NCBI RefSeq assembly: GCF_013402795.1
Contig: NZ_CP058595.1
Location: 903,501 to 967,500, forward strand
From: Costertonia aggregata
Lineage (GTDB): Bacteria; Bacteroidota; Bacteroidia; Flavobacteriales; Flavobacteriaceae
Reading direction: 5' to 3'
Length of the DNA stretch: 64,000 nt
This document shows positions 8,411-18,027 of the stretch, piece after piece. The position numbers and the translations under genes are program-made. The number at the start of each line of letters is the position of its first letter. Position 1 is the first letter of the stretch. Under the pieces are notes generated by a model. It saw only the letters and a list, made by a program, of their open reading frames with translations, was not told the origin of the DNA and did no database searches.

Positions 8411-9844
8411 TCAAAATTGAAAGTATATAAAGGAATTAGATGACATACCCAATAAAGATATGCCAAGCAATAGTGTTAAATACCATATCATTTGCAACCA
8501 AGGGTTTATCTTTGACCTTGAAAAATAAAGTGAACTGATACCTTTATATTGTGAAATCTGAAACACAAGCAAGAATATTATCAATACGATGGATAATAAA
8601 AAGGTTACCATAGATGATCCGATATAAAATTTATCGCTCCAATCGATAAATATTTTTCTAGTTATTGAAAAAGCATCACGAACAGAACTTGCCCTAAAAT
8701 ACACCCATGCATAGCATACGATCATGAACACCGATGCTATCTTGAAAAACTTATATATTACTGTTCTTTTTATTTTAAGAATCCTAAATTTTTGTAAAAG
8801 TAAATCCCCCCAGCTCTCAAAAAAATAGAGAAAGGCATGTAAGAGCCCCCATATAATAAATGTCCAATTCGCACCATGCCAAAAACCACTCACCAAAAAA
8901 ACAACAAGAATATTGCGTAGCCATTTTATATATTTTACCCTACTACCGCCAAGCGGTTTATACACGTAATCCCCAAACCAAGATGAGAGTGATATATGCC
9001 ACCTTTTCCAAAAATCCGATATTGACGACGCAAAATATGGCAGGTTGAAATTTTGCATCAATTTAAAACCCAAAATACGTGCGGCCCCTATTGCCATATC
9101 CGAATAACCACTGAAGTCACAATAAATTTGAAAAGCAAAGAATAAAGTGGCAACAATCAAGGTCGGCCCCGAATATAATTCAGGATGCTCATAAACCTTG
9201 TCAACATAAATGGCCAACCTGTCCGCAATGACTACTTTTTTGAATAATCCCCATATAAAAAGTTTAGAACCTTCTATAAAATTCTCTTTGGAAAAAGAGT
9301 GCTTGTTCTTTAACTGTTCCAATAAGTTTGAGGAACGTTCAATTGGCCCTGCTACCAATTGTGGGAAAAAGGAGACGAACGTGCCAAAACGCACAATATT
9401 GTTTTCGATTTTTGTATTACCATAGAATACGTCCAAAGAATAGCTCAATGCCTGAAAAGTAAAAAAGGAAATACCCACCGGAAGGATTAGCTCTAGATAA
9501 GAAAATTTAATATTGGCACCGGCAATGGCCATAAACCCATTTATATTATCCAAAAAGAAATTGGCATACTTAAAATATAAAAGAGGGACCAATGACGTTG
9601 AAATCGCGAGGAATAGCCATATTCGCTTTTTTGATTTATGACTTGCCGAATGTATTCTTATACCAGAAAAATAATTTATTACAGTAACCCCCAACATAAT
9701 AAAAGCAAAGTCCCAACGCCATGAAATATAAAATATATAAGAACTTATAAGCAACAAGAAAATCCTGTATTTATAAGAAATATTGAAATACAAAATACTT
9801 GTGACTAGAAAAAGAAATATAAATTCCCATGAGTTAAATAGCAT
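8411..9844 (-). CDS. MBOAT-family O-acyltransferase (AlgI/DltB-like)
   Basis: This 477-residue polytopic membrane protein has about 10 hydrophobic segments. Family signatures are LPVGISFFTFQALSYSLDVF near residues 123-142, FPQLVAGPI near 163-171, DFWKRWHISLSSWF near 286-299, and FLVSGFWHGANWTFIIWG near 320-337, where the catalytic His lies in the WHGANW motif. AlgI-like members bring acyl groups across the inner membrane for a periplasmic partner. The SGNH-like gene immediately downstream is that presumed partner. Together they indicate that the locus product is O-acylated, most often with acetate. Confidence 0.93.
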   Translation of the reverse strand: MLFNSWEFIFLFLVTSILYFNISYKYRIFLLLISSYIFYISWRWDFAFIMLGVTVINYFSGIRIHSASHKSKKRIWLFLAISTSLVPLLYFKYANFFLDNINGFMAIAGANIKFSYLELILPVGISFFTFQALSYSLDVFYGNTKIENNIVRFGTFVSFFPQLVAGPIERSSNLLEQLKNKHSFSKENFIEGSKLFIWGLFKKVVIADRLAIYVDKVYEHPELYSGPTLIVATLFFAFQIYCDFSGYSDMAIGAARILGFKLMQNFNLPYFASSISDFWKRWHISLSSWFGDYVYKPLGGSRVKYIKWLRNILVVFLVSGFWHGANWTFIIWGLLHAFLYFFESWGDLLLQKFRILKIKRTVIYKFFKIASVFMIVCYAWVYFRASSVRDAFSITRKIFIDWSDKFYIGSSMVTFLLSIVLIIFLLVFQISQYKGISSLYFSRSKINPWLQMIWYLTLLLGISLLGMSSNSFIYFQF

Positions 9845-9854
9845 TCATCAAAAT

Positions 9855-10757
9855 TTAAAGTTTCTCAATATGCTTCTTAAATTTGTCGATTATTCTCCTT
9901 GTCAAAGAAAATTTAGACTTAAAATCTGTAGCAATATCCCTATTAATAACCAAAACCTTGTCAAAGGAAAACCTCCTATTTACCCCGCTATCCAAAGGTG
10001 TCTCAAATTTGGTGACACCAGATGTATGTGTCGCATCTTTACCAGACCCAATACTATTTATTTTAGAAGATGAAGCAAAAACTGTCAACATGTTATTCTT
10101 AAATTGATGGTAACACAATCTAATGGCCCAAGAGTCAATCTTGCCGTTCATTTGATTTTTTAACATCCACGGCATATCACTACCAATGTTATAAAAAGCA
10201 AATACATTCTTATAGTTTTTTTTAAATTTATTATAATCAGAAACTTTCCAGTCTACCTTATCCCACCTATCTTTCCACATACCCCATCCCCAAGATGAAG
10301 CTCTTTGACCTAAATAATAATCTTTTTCATAGTTTTTCAATGATGGAAGCTTTAATGTATAACCAGATATAGATATAATTTCATGTACATCTTCATAAAA
10401 ATCAAGTGCTTGATTCATAAAATCCAAAAAATTAGGAGAACTCACGAGATCATCTTCAAGTACGATTAATTTACCCTTAATATCGAGCACCTTCGTTACA
10501 CCATTGATAACAGAATGGGCCAATCCCTTATTTTTGTCCGATTCAAAAAAATGAACTTTTTTGAAACCATTTACGTTTCTTAAAAACTTTCGAACCTCCA
10601 ATATTTTTTTTTCGTCATGAAGATTCTTGGGGCCATCAGAAAAAATATAAAGCTCGCTATCAGCTGCTAAGTAATTATTTTCAAGAGCTCTTACCGTTTG
10701 CCTGGTTTCAGACAAACGATTGTAAGTGAACAAAACTACAGGTGCAAACTCTCTCAT
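9855..10757 (-). CDS. Glycosyltransferase, GT-A fold (GT2-like)
   Basis: This 300-residue protein begins PVVLFTYNRLSETRQTVRAL, a typical nucleotide-sugar-binding start for GT-A enzymes. It carries LIVLEDDLVSSPNFLDFMNQ (near residues 96-115), where EDD serves as the metal-binding DxD-type motif, and SWGWGMWKDRW near 154, a W-rich stretch shared with GNT-I/GT2-like transferases of bacterial polysaccharide loci. It would add one sugar to the repeat unit in the cytoplasm. Its start overlaps the polymerase gene by 4 bases. The specific sugar is unknown. Confidence 0.8.
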   Translation of the reverse strand: MREFAPVVLFTYNRLSETRQTVRALENNYLAADSELYIFSDGPKNLHDEKKILEVRKFLRNVNGFKKVHFFESDKNKGLAHSVINGVTKVLDIKGKLIVLEDDLVSSPNFLDFMNQALDFYEDVHEIISISGYTLKLPSLKNYEKDYYLGQRASSWGWGMWKDRWDKVDWKVSDYNKFKKNYKNVFAFYNIGSDMPWMLKNQMNGKIDSWAIRLCYHQFKNNMLTVFASSSKINSIGSGKDATHTSGVTKFETPLDSGVNRRFSFDKVLVINRDIATDFKSKFSLTRRIIDKFKKHIEKL

Positions 10758-11971
10758 ATCCCAATCAGTGGTTTGGATTTTGTACTTACCACTCTATATC
10801 TACGTTCCTCTATTGAAACCATAAAATACCAAAACAAAAATGAAATCATAATAGTAGGCTGTACTAAAAAACTTTCAAATAATCCGCCAAGAAGGACAGA
10901 TATAATAATTATCACCAAAAAATATTGCTTTTTTCTTTTTAAAAATTTTACCAAATAAGCACAAAAAAAGAAAAACCCAACTAACCCACTTGCACAAAAC
11001 ACCTCTATATATGAAGAATGAAAATATAAAAATTCAAGTCTTTGAAAGTAATAATTGTAGCTAATATTATTCTCTAAAATTGTAGTATTCAAACCGAAAA
11101 TTCCGTGCCCCAAGAAAATTGAGGTTTGGGTATAGTATTCATAGATGTAATACCATATTACGCTTCTCCCAGTAGTGAAACCTGAGATGTCCTCAGCCAA
11201 AAGATATTCGCTAGTGAAAAACATAAAAAAACCTCCCAACAGTAAAAATAGTATGATGTATAGATAGTTTATTGCCAAATTTTTTAAGTATGGAAACAAA
11301 CTCAGTAGGGTAAAAATCAGTAATATAAATTGTGAATTTCTTGAGTTTGATAATATTACCAATAAAAGATATAGAAAATACAAAACTAGATAAAACTCCC
11401 TATTCCTTACCCTTTTCATTACAAGAAATAAGTTTGCGATTGCTGCCACACATGAAAAAATACCAAGTTGTAGATAATTTTCGTAAAACAATCCCAAACC
11501 ACTCCTATCTTCAAGAGTATGCCATATCTCAAATGAAAAAACAACAGATATAAATGTCCAGAATACAAAATTAGCATTCATTGCAATAACCAAATACTTA
11601 AAAAAGTGTATGTGGGGCCTAAAATATTTTTTTCTAAATTCAAGGGACAACAGATAGAAAAAATATATGAAAACTACGAATAAAATATTGTTTTGGATCA
11701 ATTGTATGTTGAGTCCTTTGTCTAAAACGGTATAAAAAGTAAAACACATACAGAAAAACCAAAAAATCAAAATCAAACTATGACGCTTCGCAAAATTTAT
11801 GAATTGAAAAATTGATTTTTGACACGATATTATTCCAAGTATTGCTGTTGCCAATTTCCCATATTTACCTATCAAAAAAATATTTATATTATAGGTTATT
11901 GCATTCATGACCAAAAAGGTAATGAACAAAAAAAGTAGCATTATATGTTTCTTTTTGCTTAACAAAATCAT
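10754..11971 (-). CDS. O-antigen polymerase/ligase-like membrane protein (Wzy-like)
   Basis: This 405-residue, very hydrophobic protein has about 10-11 predicted membrane segments. It has a larger loop near residues 270-320 containing GHGIFGLNTTI and FHSSYIEVFCASGLVGF, matching the GxGxxG and HxxxxE patterns of the Wzy_C/O-antigen ligase family. In a locus with a flippase and Wza/Wzc exporters it is most likely the Wzy polymerase that links repeat units in the periplasm. These proteins diverge fast, so the call leans on topology, the HSSY(x)E signature and context. Confidence 0.8.
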   Translation of the reverse strand: MILLSKKKHIMLLFLFITFLVMNAITYNINIFLIGKYGKLATAILGIISCQKSIFQFINFAKRHSLILIFWFFCMCFTFYTVLDKGLNIQLIQNNILFVVFIYFFYLLSLEFRKKYFRPHIHFFKYLVIAMNANFVFWTFISVVFSFEIWHTLEDRSGLGLFYENYLQLGIFSCVAAIANLFLVMKRVRNREFYLVLYFLYLLLVILSNSRNSQFILLIFTLLSLFPYLKNLAINYLYIILFLLLGGFFMFFTSEYLLAEDISGFTTGRSVIWYYIYEYYTQTSIFLGHGIFGLNTTILENNISYNYYFQRLEFLYFHSSYIEVFCASGLVGFFFFCAYLVKFLKRKKQYFLVIIIISVLLGGLFESFLVQPTIMISFLFWYFMVSIEERRYRVVSTKSKPLIGI

Positions 11972-12023
11972 TTAAAGATACTAGGTTACCATTGTCAATG
12001 TAAAAATTTAAACCAACGAACTT

Positions 12024-13280
12024 TTATTGGCTTTGTGTTTTTATGATTATACCTCTATAAATTACATAGTTCAAGATTTGATACATTATGTTCTCAATGA
12101 TCATACTGTAAAAAACTCCGACAAGGCCAAATCTTGAAATAAAAAAATATCCTAATATTAGGGCAACGATACTCCTTGGAATCAATATCCAGAAATTAAC
12201 ATCTGTTCTTTTGATGGCGTTTAAAGCTATTTTGTAGGGCTGAAAAAAGATATTGATAGCCTGGTAAACAAAGGGGTAAACTACCACCAGGCCTAAGTCG
12301 GTATATTTACCGCCAAAGAACAAAACGATGATTTTTTGTCCAAAGAAATACCCTAAAGCTATTAAAACAATGGCTATTGCACCGAAAACCAAACTCCATT
12401 TTTTGACTGTGGATTTAATTTTTTCAAAATTTTTGTTTATCCCAACAAAAATGGGTAGAAAATAGGAGCCGAAAGCGGTTAAAATGGGATTTACCAAACC
12501 GGCAACACTCATAAGCACACCAAATATAGCAATATCATCTTTGGTCGTAATATATAGTAAAAGCCAAGGGTATATATTGGTACTTACATGAAATAAAAAA
12601 TTAGAGCCTAACAACCATTTGCCCACTCCCCAATTTAAGCGCCAAAATTTTTTATGCTCTTTGACTTTGATGCTTGTTTTTTTATAGTTATTGAACACAT
12701 ATATTGTAGTTATCATAATGTATACTACTGATGCTATTCTCAAAAAGAAACCCAAATCCTTTACCTTAAAAAAAAAGATAAATGCCAACGAGGTGATTAT
12801 GCCAAAAGAACAAAAAACACCATACATCAAATTCTGCCTGGTCTTACGTTGCCCCAGCAAAGTCTCGCGAACAAAGAAATACGATGAATGTGCGATAACA
12901 TAAGTTAAAAAGAGAAGAAATACTTTACCACTCCGCTCCTCAAACGAAAGAAAATACAACAATGGGAAAACGATAACAGTTCCCAATGTGAATAAGCCCT
13001 TGAGAATTAAGTTAAAGTTGAAGTATGAAGTTTGGGCACGCTCCTCAAAATCATTCAAATTAATAGCATAAGGTTTGGAAATTATAGCGCTTTGAAATCC
13101 CAAAATAAATATTGTGATCGAAAAAAGGAGCACAAGATCGGCATAAGCTGTTTTTTCGTAGGTTCTGGCCAAAACAATAGTAGTGATAAATGTAGTAATA
13201 CTCATGAATGCCTGATCCAAAACCACACTGAAAAGTTTTGGGATTTCACTATTGTTTTTGGGATAAAATCTTTTGAGCAC
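12024..13280 (-). CDS. Polysaccharide flippase (Wzx-like, MOP superfamily)
   Basis: This 418-residue protein has about 12 hydrophobic segments in the regular spacing of Wzx/MATE-like flippases. The N-terminus (FSVVLDQAFMSITTFITTIV) and the region near residue 250 (FGVLMSVAGLVNPILTAFGS) are typical. It would move lipid-linked repeat units across the inner membrane for the Wzy-like polymerase, whose gene lies 52 bases downstream. It is AT-rich like the rest of the locus. Confidence 0.85.
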   Translation of the reverse strand: MLKRFYPKNNSEIPKLFSVVLDQAFMSITTFITTIVLARTYEKTAYADLVLLFSITIFILGFQSAIISKPYAINLNDFEERAQTSYFNFNLILKGLFTLGTVIVFPLLYFLSFEERSGKVFLLFLTYVIAHSSYFFVRETLLGQRKTRQNLMYGVFCSFGIITSLAFIFFFKVKDLGFFLRIASVVYIMITTIYVFNNYKKTSIKVKEHKKFWRLNWGVGKWLLGSNFLFHVSTNIYPWLLLYITTKDDIAIFGVLMSVAGLVNPILTAFGSYFLPIFVGINKNFEKIKSTVKKWSLVFGAIAIVLIALGYFFGQKIIVLFFGGKYTDLGLVVVYPFVYQAINIFFQPYKIALNAIKRTDVNFWILIPRSIVALILGYFFISRFGLVGVFYSMIIENIMYQILNYVIYRGIIIKTQSQ

Positions 13281-13319
13281 TTACCTTTATTTAAATGACA
13301 TTATATTAGTTTTTCTGGT

Positions 13320-14273
13320 TTATCCCAAATGAACTTTTTTCAGTTCGTTTATATTTTCCTGTAACCAATTATATGTCATCTTTATACCTTGTTTCAAATC
13401 TATGTTCGCTTTCCAACCTAATTCATTCAATTTAGAACAATCCATTAACTTACGGGGCGTACCGTCAGGTTTTGAACTGTCCCATTCTATTTTCCCTTTG
13501 TGACCAACGATGTTTTGAATAATTTTAGCCAATTCCCGAATGGTTATGTCTTTTCCTACTCCTACGTTGTACAAATGTTCCTGAAGAACGTTTTCTACTG
13601 CAAAAACTACAGCTCTTGCCATGTCGTCAACATATAAGAACTCTCGCATTGGCGAACCGCTGCCCCAAAGCAGTACCTGACTATGACGATTCTGCTTCGC
13701 ATCATAAAACTTTCGAATCATTGCAGGTAAAACGTGCGAGGATTTTAAATCAAAATTATCATTGGGGCCATATAAATTCGTTGGCATGAGACATACGAAA
13801 TCCTTCCCGTATTGTTGTCGGATGGCCTCACATAGTTTTACGCCAGATATTTTTGCTATCGCATACCATTCATTGGTAGGCTCCAATGGCCCTGACAATA
13901 AATATTCTTCTTTTATAGGTTGCGGTGCAAGTTTTGGGTAAATACAGGAGCTACCTAAAAAAATGAATTTTTTTACTCCGGTTTCATGTGCTGATTTTAT
14001 CAAGTTGTTCTGAATCAACATATTGTCCATCAAAAATTGATATGGATGGTCATTATTGGCCAGAATACCTCCTACCTTTGCAGCGGCATCGATAATAACA
14101 TCAGGTCTTTCGGACGATACAAAGTCATGCACATCAGCCTGCTTTCTCAAATCAAGTTCTTTACTCGTTCTTCCCAATAGATTGGTGTATCCTCTTTTTT
14201 CAAGGACTCGTAAGACTGCAGAGCCAACCATACCGTTATGACCGGCTATATATATTTTGGAGTCTTTTTTCAT
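13320..14273 (-). CDS. fcl: GDP-L-fucose synthase
   Basis: This 317-residue protein is an extended short-chain dehydrogenase. It has an N-terminal NAD(P)-binding IYIAGHNGMVGSAVLR (residues 7-22), then FLGSSCIYPKLAPQPIKEEY near 105-124, which holds the catalytic Ser/Cys, and the YxxxK pair in WYAIAKISG near 136-144. It performs the 3,5-epimerisation and 4-reduction of GDP-4-keto-6-deoxymannose to GDP-L-fucose. It follows gmd by 3 bases, so the two pathway enzymes are coexpressed and supply L-fucose to this polysaccharide. Confidence 0.96.
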   Translation of the reverse strand: MKKDSKIYIAGHNGMVGSAVLRVLEKRGYTNLLGRTSKELDLRKQADVHDFVSSERPDVIIDAAAKVGGILANNDHPYQFLMDNMLIQNNLIKSAHETGVKKFIFLGSSCIYPKLAPQPIKEEYLLSGPLEPTNEWYAIAKISGVKLCEAIRQQYGKDFVCLMPTNLYGPNDNFDLKSSHVLPAMIRKFYDAKQNRHSQVLLWGSGSPMREFLYVDDMARAVVFAVENVLQEHLYNVGVGKDITIRELAKIIQNIVGHKGKIEWDSSKPDGTPRKLMDCSKLNELGWKANIDLKQGIKMTYNWLQENINELKKVHLG

Positions 14274-14276
14274 TAT

Positions 14277-15395
14277 TTATTCAAAATACTTGTAAGTTTT
14301 GTAACCACCATTGTGAAGATACTGTTCTTTTTGCATCAGTTTGAGGTCCGACGTCATCATATCCCTTACCAAATCGGACAGTTGGTAAGTGGCTTCCCAA
14401 CCCAATTTGGTCTTTGCTTTTGCAGGATTACCTATCAATAGATTAACTTCGGTTGGTCTAAAGTATTTTGGGTCAACGCTAAGCACTTCTTTTCCCATCG
14501 GAAGTTGGTATGCCATATTGGAACATTGTGATACGAAAGCCTTTTCATCAACGCCCGTGCCTTTAAATTCCAATGTTATACCGACCTCATTAAAAGCCAT
14601 ACGCACAAAATCCCTGACCATAGTGGTCTTGCCTGTAGCTATGACCCAATCCTCAGGCTCTTCTGCTTGTAGGATCATCCACATCATCCGCACATAATCT
14701 TTGGCATGGCCCCAATCTCTTTGAGCATCCAAATTGCCCAAATAAAACTTATCTTGAATACCTAGTGCAATCCTGGATACCGCCCTGGTAATTTTTCTGG
14801 TCACAAAAGTCTCTCCCCTAATGGGTGATTCGTGGTTGAACAATATACCGTTGCAAGCATACATATCGTATGCCTCCCTGTAATTTACGGTAATCCAATA
14901 AGCATACATTTTAGCGACCGCATAGGGGCTTCTTGGATAAAACGGTGTGGTTTCGGATTGAGGAACTTCTTGAACCTTACCATATAGTTCTGAGGTAGAT
15001 GCCTGATAGATTCTTGTTTTTTTCTCCAACCCCAATAAACGTACAGCATCCAAAATACGCAATGTACCTATACCGTCCGCATTTGCGGTATATTCAGGAA
15101 CTTCAAATGAAACCTGAACGTGGCTCATCGCCGCCAAGTTATAGATTTCGTCGGGCTGTATTTCTTGAATCAATCGGATAAGGTTTGTACTATCGGTCAT
15201 ATCACCGTAATGAAGAATGAAATTTCTATCCTCAATATGGGGATCTTGATATAAATGATCTACCCTATCCGTATTAAACAGCGACGACCTTCTTTTGAGA
15301 CCATGAACAATATATCCTTTGTTTAATAATAGTTCGCTAAGATAAGCACCGTCCTGCCCAGTAACACCCGTTATAAAAGCAACTTTTTTTTTCAA
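14277..15395 (-). CDS. gmd: GDP-mannose 4,6-dehydratase
   Basis: This 372-residue protein begins [20 protein letters not shown], the GxxGxxG NAD(P) site of GMD. It contains [17 protein letters not shown] near residue 130, which holds the catalytic Thr/Glu, [19 protein letters not shown] near 158 with the YxxxK pair, and [19 protein letters not shown] near 187. It converts GDP-D-mannose to GDP-4-keto-6-deoxymannose, the substrate of the Fcl enzyme encoded just downstream. Length and motifs are normal. GDP-mannose itself must be made elsewhere, since no manC or manB gene lies in the locus. Confidence 0.97.
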   Translation of the reverse strand: MKKKVAFITGVTGQDGAYLSELLLNKGYIVHGLKRRSSLFNTDRVDHLYQDPHIEDRNFILHYGDMTDSTNLIRLIQEIQPDEIYNLAAMSHVQVSFEVPEYTANADGIGTLRILDAVRLLGLEKKTRIYQASTSELYGKVQEVPQSETTPFYPRSPYAVAKMYAYWITVNYREAYDMYACNGILFNHESPIRGETFVTRKITRAVSRIALGIQDKFYLGNLDAQRDWGHAKDYVRMMWMILQAEEPEDWVIATGKTTMVRDFVRMAFNEVGITLEFKGTGVDEKAFVSQCSNMAYQLPMGKEVLSVDPKYFRPTEVNLLIGNPAKAKTKLGWEATYQLSDLVRDMMTSDLKLMQKEQYLHNGGYKTYKYFE

Positions 15396-15506
15396 ACTGT
15401 ATTGATTGTTGATTTTTAAATATTTTCTCTAGCAATGAATAAATTAATGCTATTTCAGGTAATTTGATGGAATATCATCTATTCATAATTATGATTGACG
15501 AAGTTA

Positions 15507-16637
15507 TTATAAGAATGCCAATTTGGGCATAGAAAATTTGATTTTACCCTTTTCTTTTACCATGAAAAAAGGGAAAAGGCACAATAGGGGAGCCATGATA
15601 AAGACAATCAAAAGTTGAACATTGATGTTTATATTTAGCACATCCAGCAAAATCGTTGAAGCAACGATTAAAATATTCACGTTACATATCAAAAGTGTCG
15701 CCGTTTTGTGACTTAGGCCTAAATCCAACAGGCGATGGTGTATATGGTTGCGATCGGCAGTAAAAGGACTTCTTTTTTTACATATTCTAATTATGAATAC
15801 CCTTGTGGTATCCATAATCGGAAAAGCAAACGCAGCTAGTACAATTATAGGTGCGTTGTTGTAAGTGAAATATGTACTTTCCAATCCGTTCATCCATAAC
15901 AGGTTAATACCTTGAAAAACCAAAATAAACCCTATGAACATAGAACCTGAATCTCCCATGAAAATTTTCCTAGTGTCAGAAAGGTTAAAACACAAAAAAC
16001 CTAGTAGAGAGCCTATAAGTATAAATGAAATTGATGCCAATAGAAAGCTACCATTTAAAAGAAAGTATACGCCAAAAGCAGTGCTTGACACAATAGCGAT
16101 TGATGCGGCGAGACCATCGATACCATCAGTCAAATTAAATGCGTTGATTATAAATATGAAGATGAAAATTGAAAAAAGTACAGATATCAAATACGGTAAT
16201 TCACCTATGCCCAAAATACCGTTTAAATCATATATTCTTACATCGGTCATTATAACGACAATAGCAGATGAAATTATTTGACCGCTGAATTTTTTCTTGG
16301 GCGATAAGGTTATTAGGTCATCCTTAATCCCTAAAAACAATAGTATGATCGTGCCCCCCAATAACGATAGCAGTTTGATTAAATCTTCTTGGGGTAATTT
16401 TGTGAAAACCCCGAATAATATCAATGCCAATGAAAAAGTAATAAAAATACCTATTCCTCCTAAAGTTGGTGTTTTATTCATATGCATGCTCCTTTCGCCA
16501 GGAACATCCATCAAATTCTTGGTATTGGACAAATAAATAATCACAGGGAAAATTCTAATAGAAATAAAGAAGGCTATTGTCAATGACAAAAATGACAAAA
16601 AATAAAGATTTAAAAATAGTGTCTCAAAATATTCCAT
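15507..16637 (-). CDS. Undecaprenyl-phosphate sugar-1-phosphate transferase (WecA/TagO-like)
   Basis: This 376-residue protein has 10-11 membrane segments and the motifs of the polyprenyl-phosphate GlcNAc-1-P transferase family. These are LGIKDDLITLSPKKK near residue 102 (DD motif), NAFNLTDGIDGLA near 165, IFMGDSGSMFIGF near 225, and HIHHRLLDLGLSH near 296 (HIHH motif on the cytoplasmic side). It would load GlcNAc-1-phosphate, or a related HexNAc-1-P, on undecaprenyl phosphate, the first step of repeat-unit assembly. It is the most upstream gene of the operon, and the GT26 enzyme downstream is its natural follow-on. Confidence 0.92.
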   Translation of the reverse strand: MEYFETLFLNLYFLSFLSLTIAFFISIRIFPVIIYLSNTKNLMDVPGERSMHMNKTPTLGGIGIFITFSLALILFGVFTKLPQEDLIKLLSLLGGTIILLFLGIKDDLITLSPKKKFSGQIISSAIVVIMTDVRIYDLNGILGIGELPYLISVLFSIFIFIFIINAFNLTDGIDGLAASIAIVSSTAFGVYFLLNGSFLLASISFILIGSLLGFLCFNLSDTRKIFMGDSGSMFIGFILVFQGINLLWMNGLESTYFTYNNAPIIVLAAFAFPIMDTTRVFIIRICKKRSPFTADRNHIHHRLLDLGLSHKTATLLICNVNILIVASTILLDVLNININVQLLIVFIMAPLLCLFPFFMVKEKGKIKFSMPKLAFL

Positions 16638-17178
16638 AGCGGGGGCCTTGCTATTATTTACGAAGTTTAACTTCTATTGTTGTAAAGTATAAAATTTTAA
16701 CATTTGAGACGTTATATAAAGTATATTTTATTTCAAATAGCAATCATTTTCGATGAAATGCAATAATATTATCAATAGATAAAAAAAAAACGAAAAAACC
16801 ACAGTGATATATAGCTAAGACTTTAACCATAGACCACGAAATCAAAAACAATTACACTAGCTGTATACTAAATATAATCTAATAAGCTTTTCATTTATAT
16901 AACAATTACAAAAGGCAATACCCTACCAAAAATATCAAGTTATTTTTGAAATTAATTTGTAATTGCCACAATCAAAAGAAAAAGTAGCTGAAATGATTTT
17001 TTAATGAGTGAAAGTGTAAAAGAAACTAAAAAATCCTTGGTCTTTTCTTACTTTATCAAAGACTAATGTATTTTAAGGTGCGATAGTCAATTCAATAACA
17101 AATTTGAGTTTAAGTGCTGATTGTTGTGATTATTAACTAAAAAAAGAAGCTTTTCAATATCAATAACCGCATAAAAAA
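16638..17178 (-). other. AT-rich upstream region of the polysaccharide operon
   Basis: These 541 bases hold no plausible gene on either strand. The region is very AT-rich with several A-tracts (for example near 16780). It lies upstream of the initiating transferase and presumably contains the operon promoter. I could not pick a TAnnTTTG/TTTG pair with proper spacing, and I see no RfaH-type ops element. Confidence 0.5.
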
Positions 17179-17806
17179 TTAATTGCATCTTGTATTATAA
17201 AATCTAACCTCTTTGTGTACATCCTTTTTAAAAACCCTATTCTCGATTTTCTCAACCAATTTTGGACAATCAACGAAGAACTCAGCTGTTGCTTTTTTAA
17301 AATTTTTAGAAAATAGTTGAGTAGAGCCTATATGCACAGCTACTGGTTTTTCGTTTTTACGCAGATATAATGTATAAAAGTTATATCCTGACCCACTTAC
17401 AACACTTCCTCCTGCATTAAATGTAGGACCAATATAACCTGAATTATATCCTGAATTATATTTAGAATATAAAAACACCTTACCTTTTTCGATTTATTTT
17501 AAGAGAAATGGTTTTTTATCCTCAGCTATTTTAACATAAGCATAAACCAAAGTTTCCTTTTTTTTTCTTTTAAAACTACTTTAGAAATATCATTGTAATC
17601 TAGTTTGTTTGCTTTGCCATCTGTATATTTTTTGAATTTGATTTTTCACCAACTATTTTAGCGAACTCTTTTTGAACATTTTCATCATTAAAAGTAATCT
17701 CTGCTGTTGTTTTTTGGGCAGTTGAAAAGTGAAAAAAGAAACAATATGAAATCAATGCAATCGAAAATCTTCTATTTATCACAGTATTTGCTATATTTTC
17801 TAACAA
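17179..17806 (-). pseudogene. Decayed gene for a secreted protein of unknown function
   Basis: Read on the minus strand, one protein can be rebuilt across the reading-frame breaks. A signal peptide (start GTG at 17782, ending near FSTAQ) runs into QKEFAKIVGEK. A one-base shift in the T5 run at 17642-17646 leads to KFKKYTDGKANKLDYNDIS. A second shift in the T9 run at 17558-17566 leads to KETLVYAYVKIAEDKKPFLLK, then an in-frame TAA (17494-17496), then a C-terminal part of about 100 codons containing FFVDCPKLVEKIENRVF. That last part recalls uncharacterised flavobacterial secreted proteins. Both shifts are in homopolymers, so sequencing error could explain them, but not the TAA. It lies between the polysaccharide locus and the left edge of the mobile element. 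Confidence 0.7.
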
Positions 17807-17836
17807 AAACCCCGATACAATTTGTATCGGGGTTTT
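17805..17836 (-). terminator. Stranded original terminator of tRNA-Gln
   Basis: A strong hairpin (AAAACCCCGATAC/GTATCGGGGTTTT, 13 bp) is followed on the minus strand by TTTTTG. It lies 7 bases outside the left attachment repeat, exactly where a tRNA-Gln terminator would sit before integration. The element now separates it from the tRNA gene by 8.4 kb. Confidence 0.7.
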
Positions 17837-17842
17837 GTTTTA

Positions 17843-17857
17843 ATGTTGGCCCACAAG
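17843..17857. repeat. Left attachment site core (3' end of tRNA-Gln)
   Basis: ATGTTGGCCCACAAG here is identical to 26260-26274, where it forms the 3' end of the tRNA-Gln gene plus 3 flanking bases. The rest of the tRNA is absent at this end. A 15-bp direct repeat of a tRNA 3' end bracketing an integrase gene is the standard mark of site-specific integration. Confidence 0.9.
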
Positions 17858-18002
17858 AATAAGATTAACCTTAATTATTCAGGTACTCATAAAGTACTAA
17901 TTCCTCCTTTACCCCAATTAAAATAATACCTTATAGAAATTAAAAATAATAATTAGAGTAAACTTTAATAAACTTAAATAAGGATTAATAAAGTAATTGT
18001 AC

Positions 18003-18021
18003 GTACATTTGAACGTACAAT
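18003..18021. repeat. Left copy of paired 19-bp terminal motif (candidate integrase arm or regulator site)
   Basis: GTACATTTGAACGTACAAT differs from the copy at the other end of the element (26189-26207) at three positions. It lies 6 bases before the integrase start codon and includes TACATTTG, which also fits a -7 promoter box. The GTAC...GTAC symmetry suggests a protein-binding site. Confidence 0.5.
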
Positions 18022-18027
18022 AATCAA

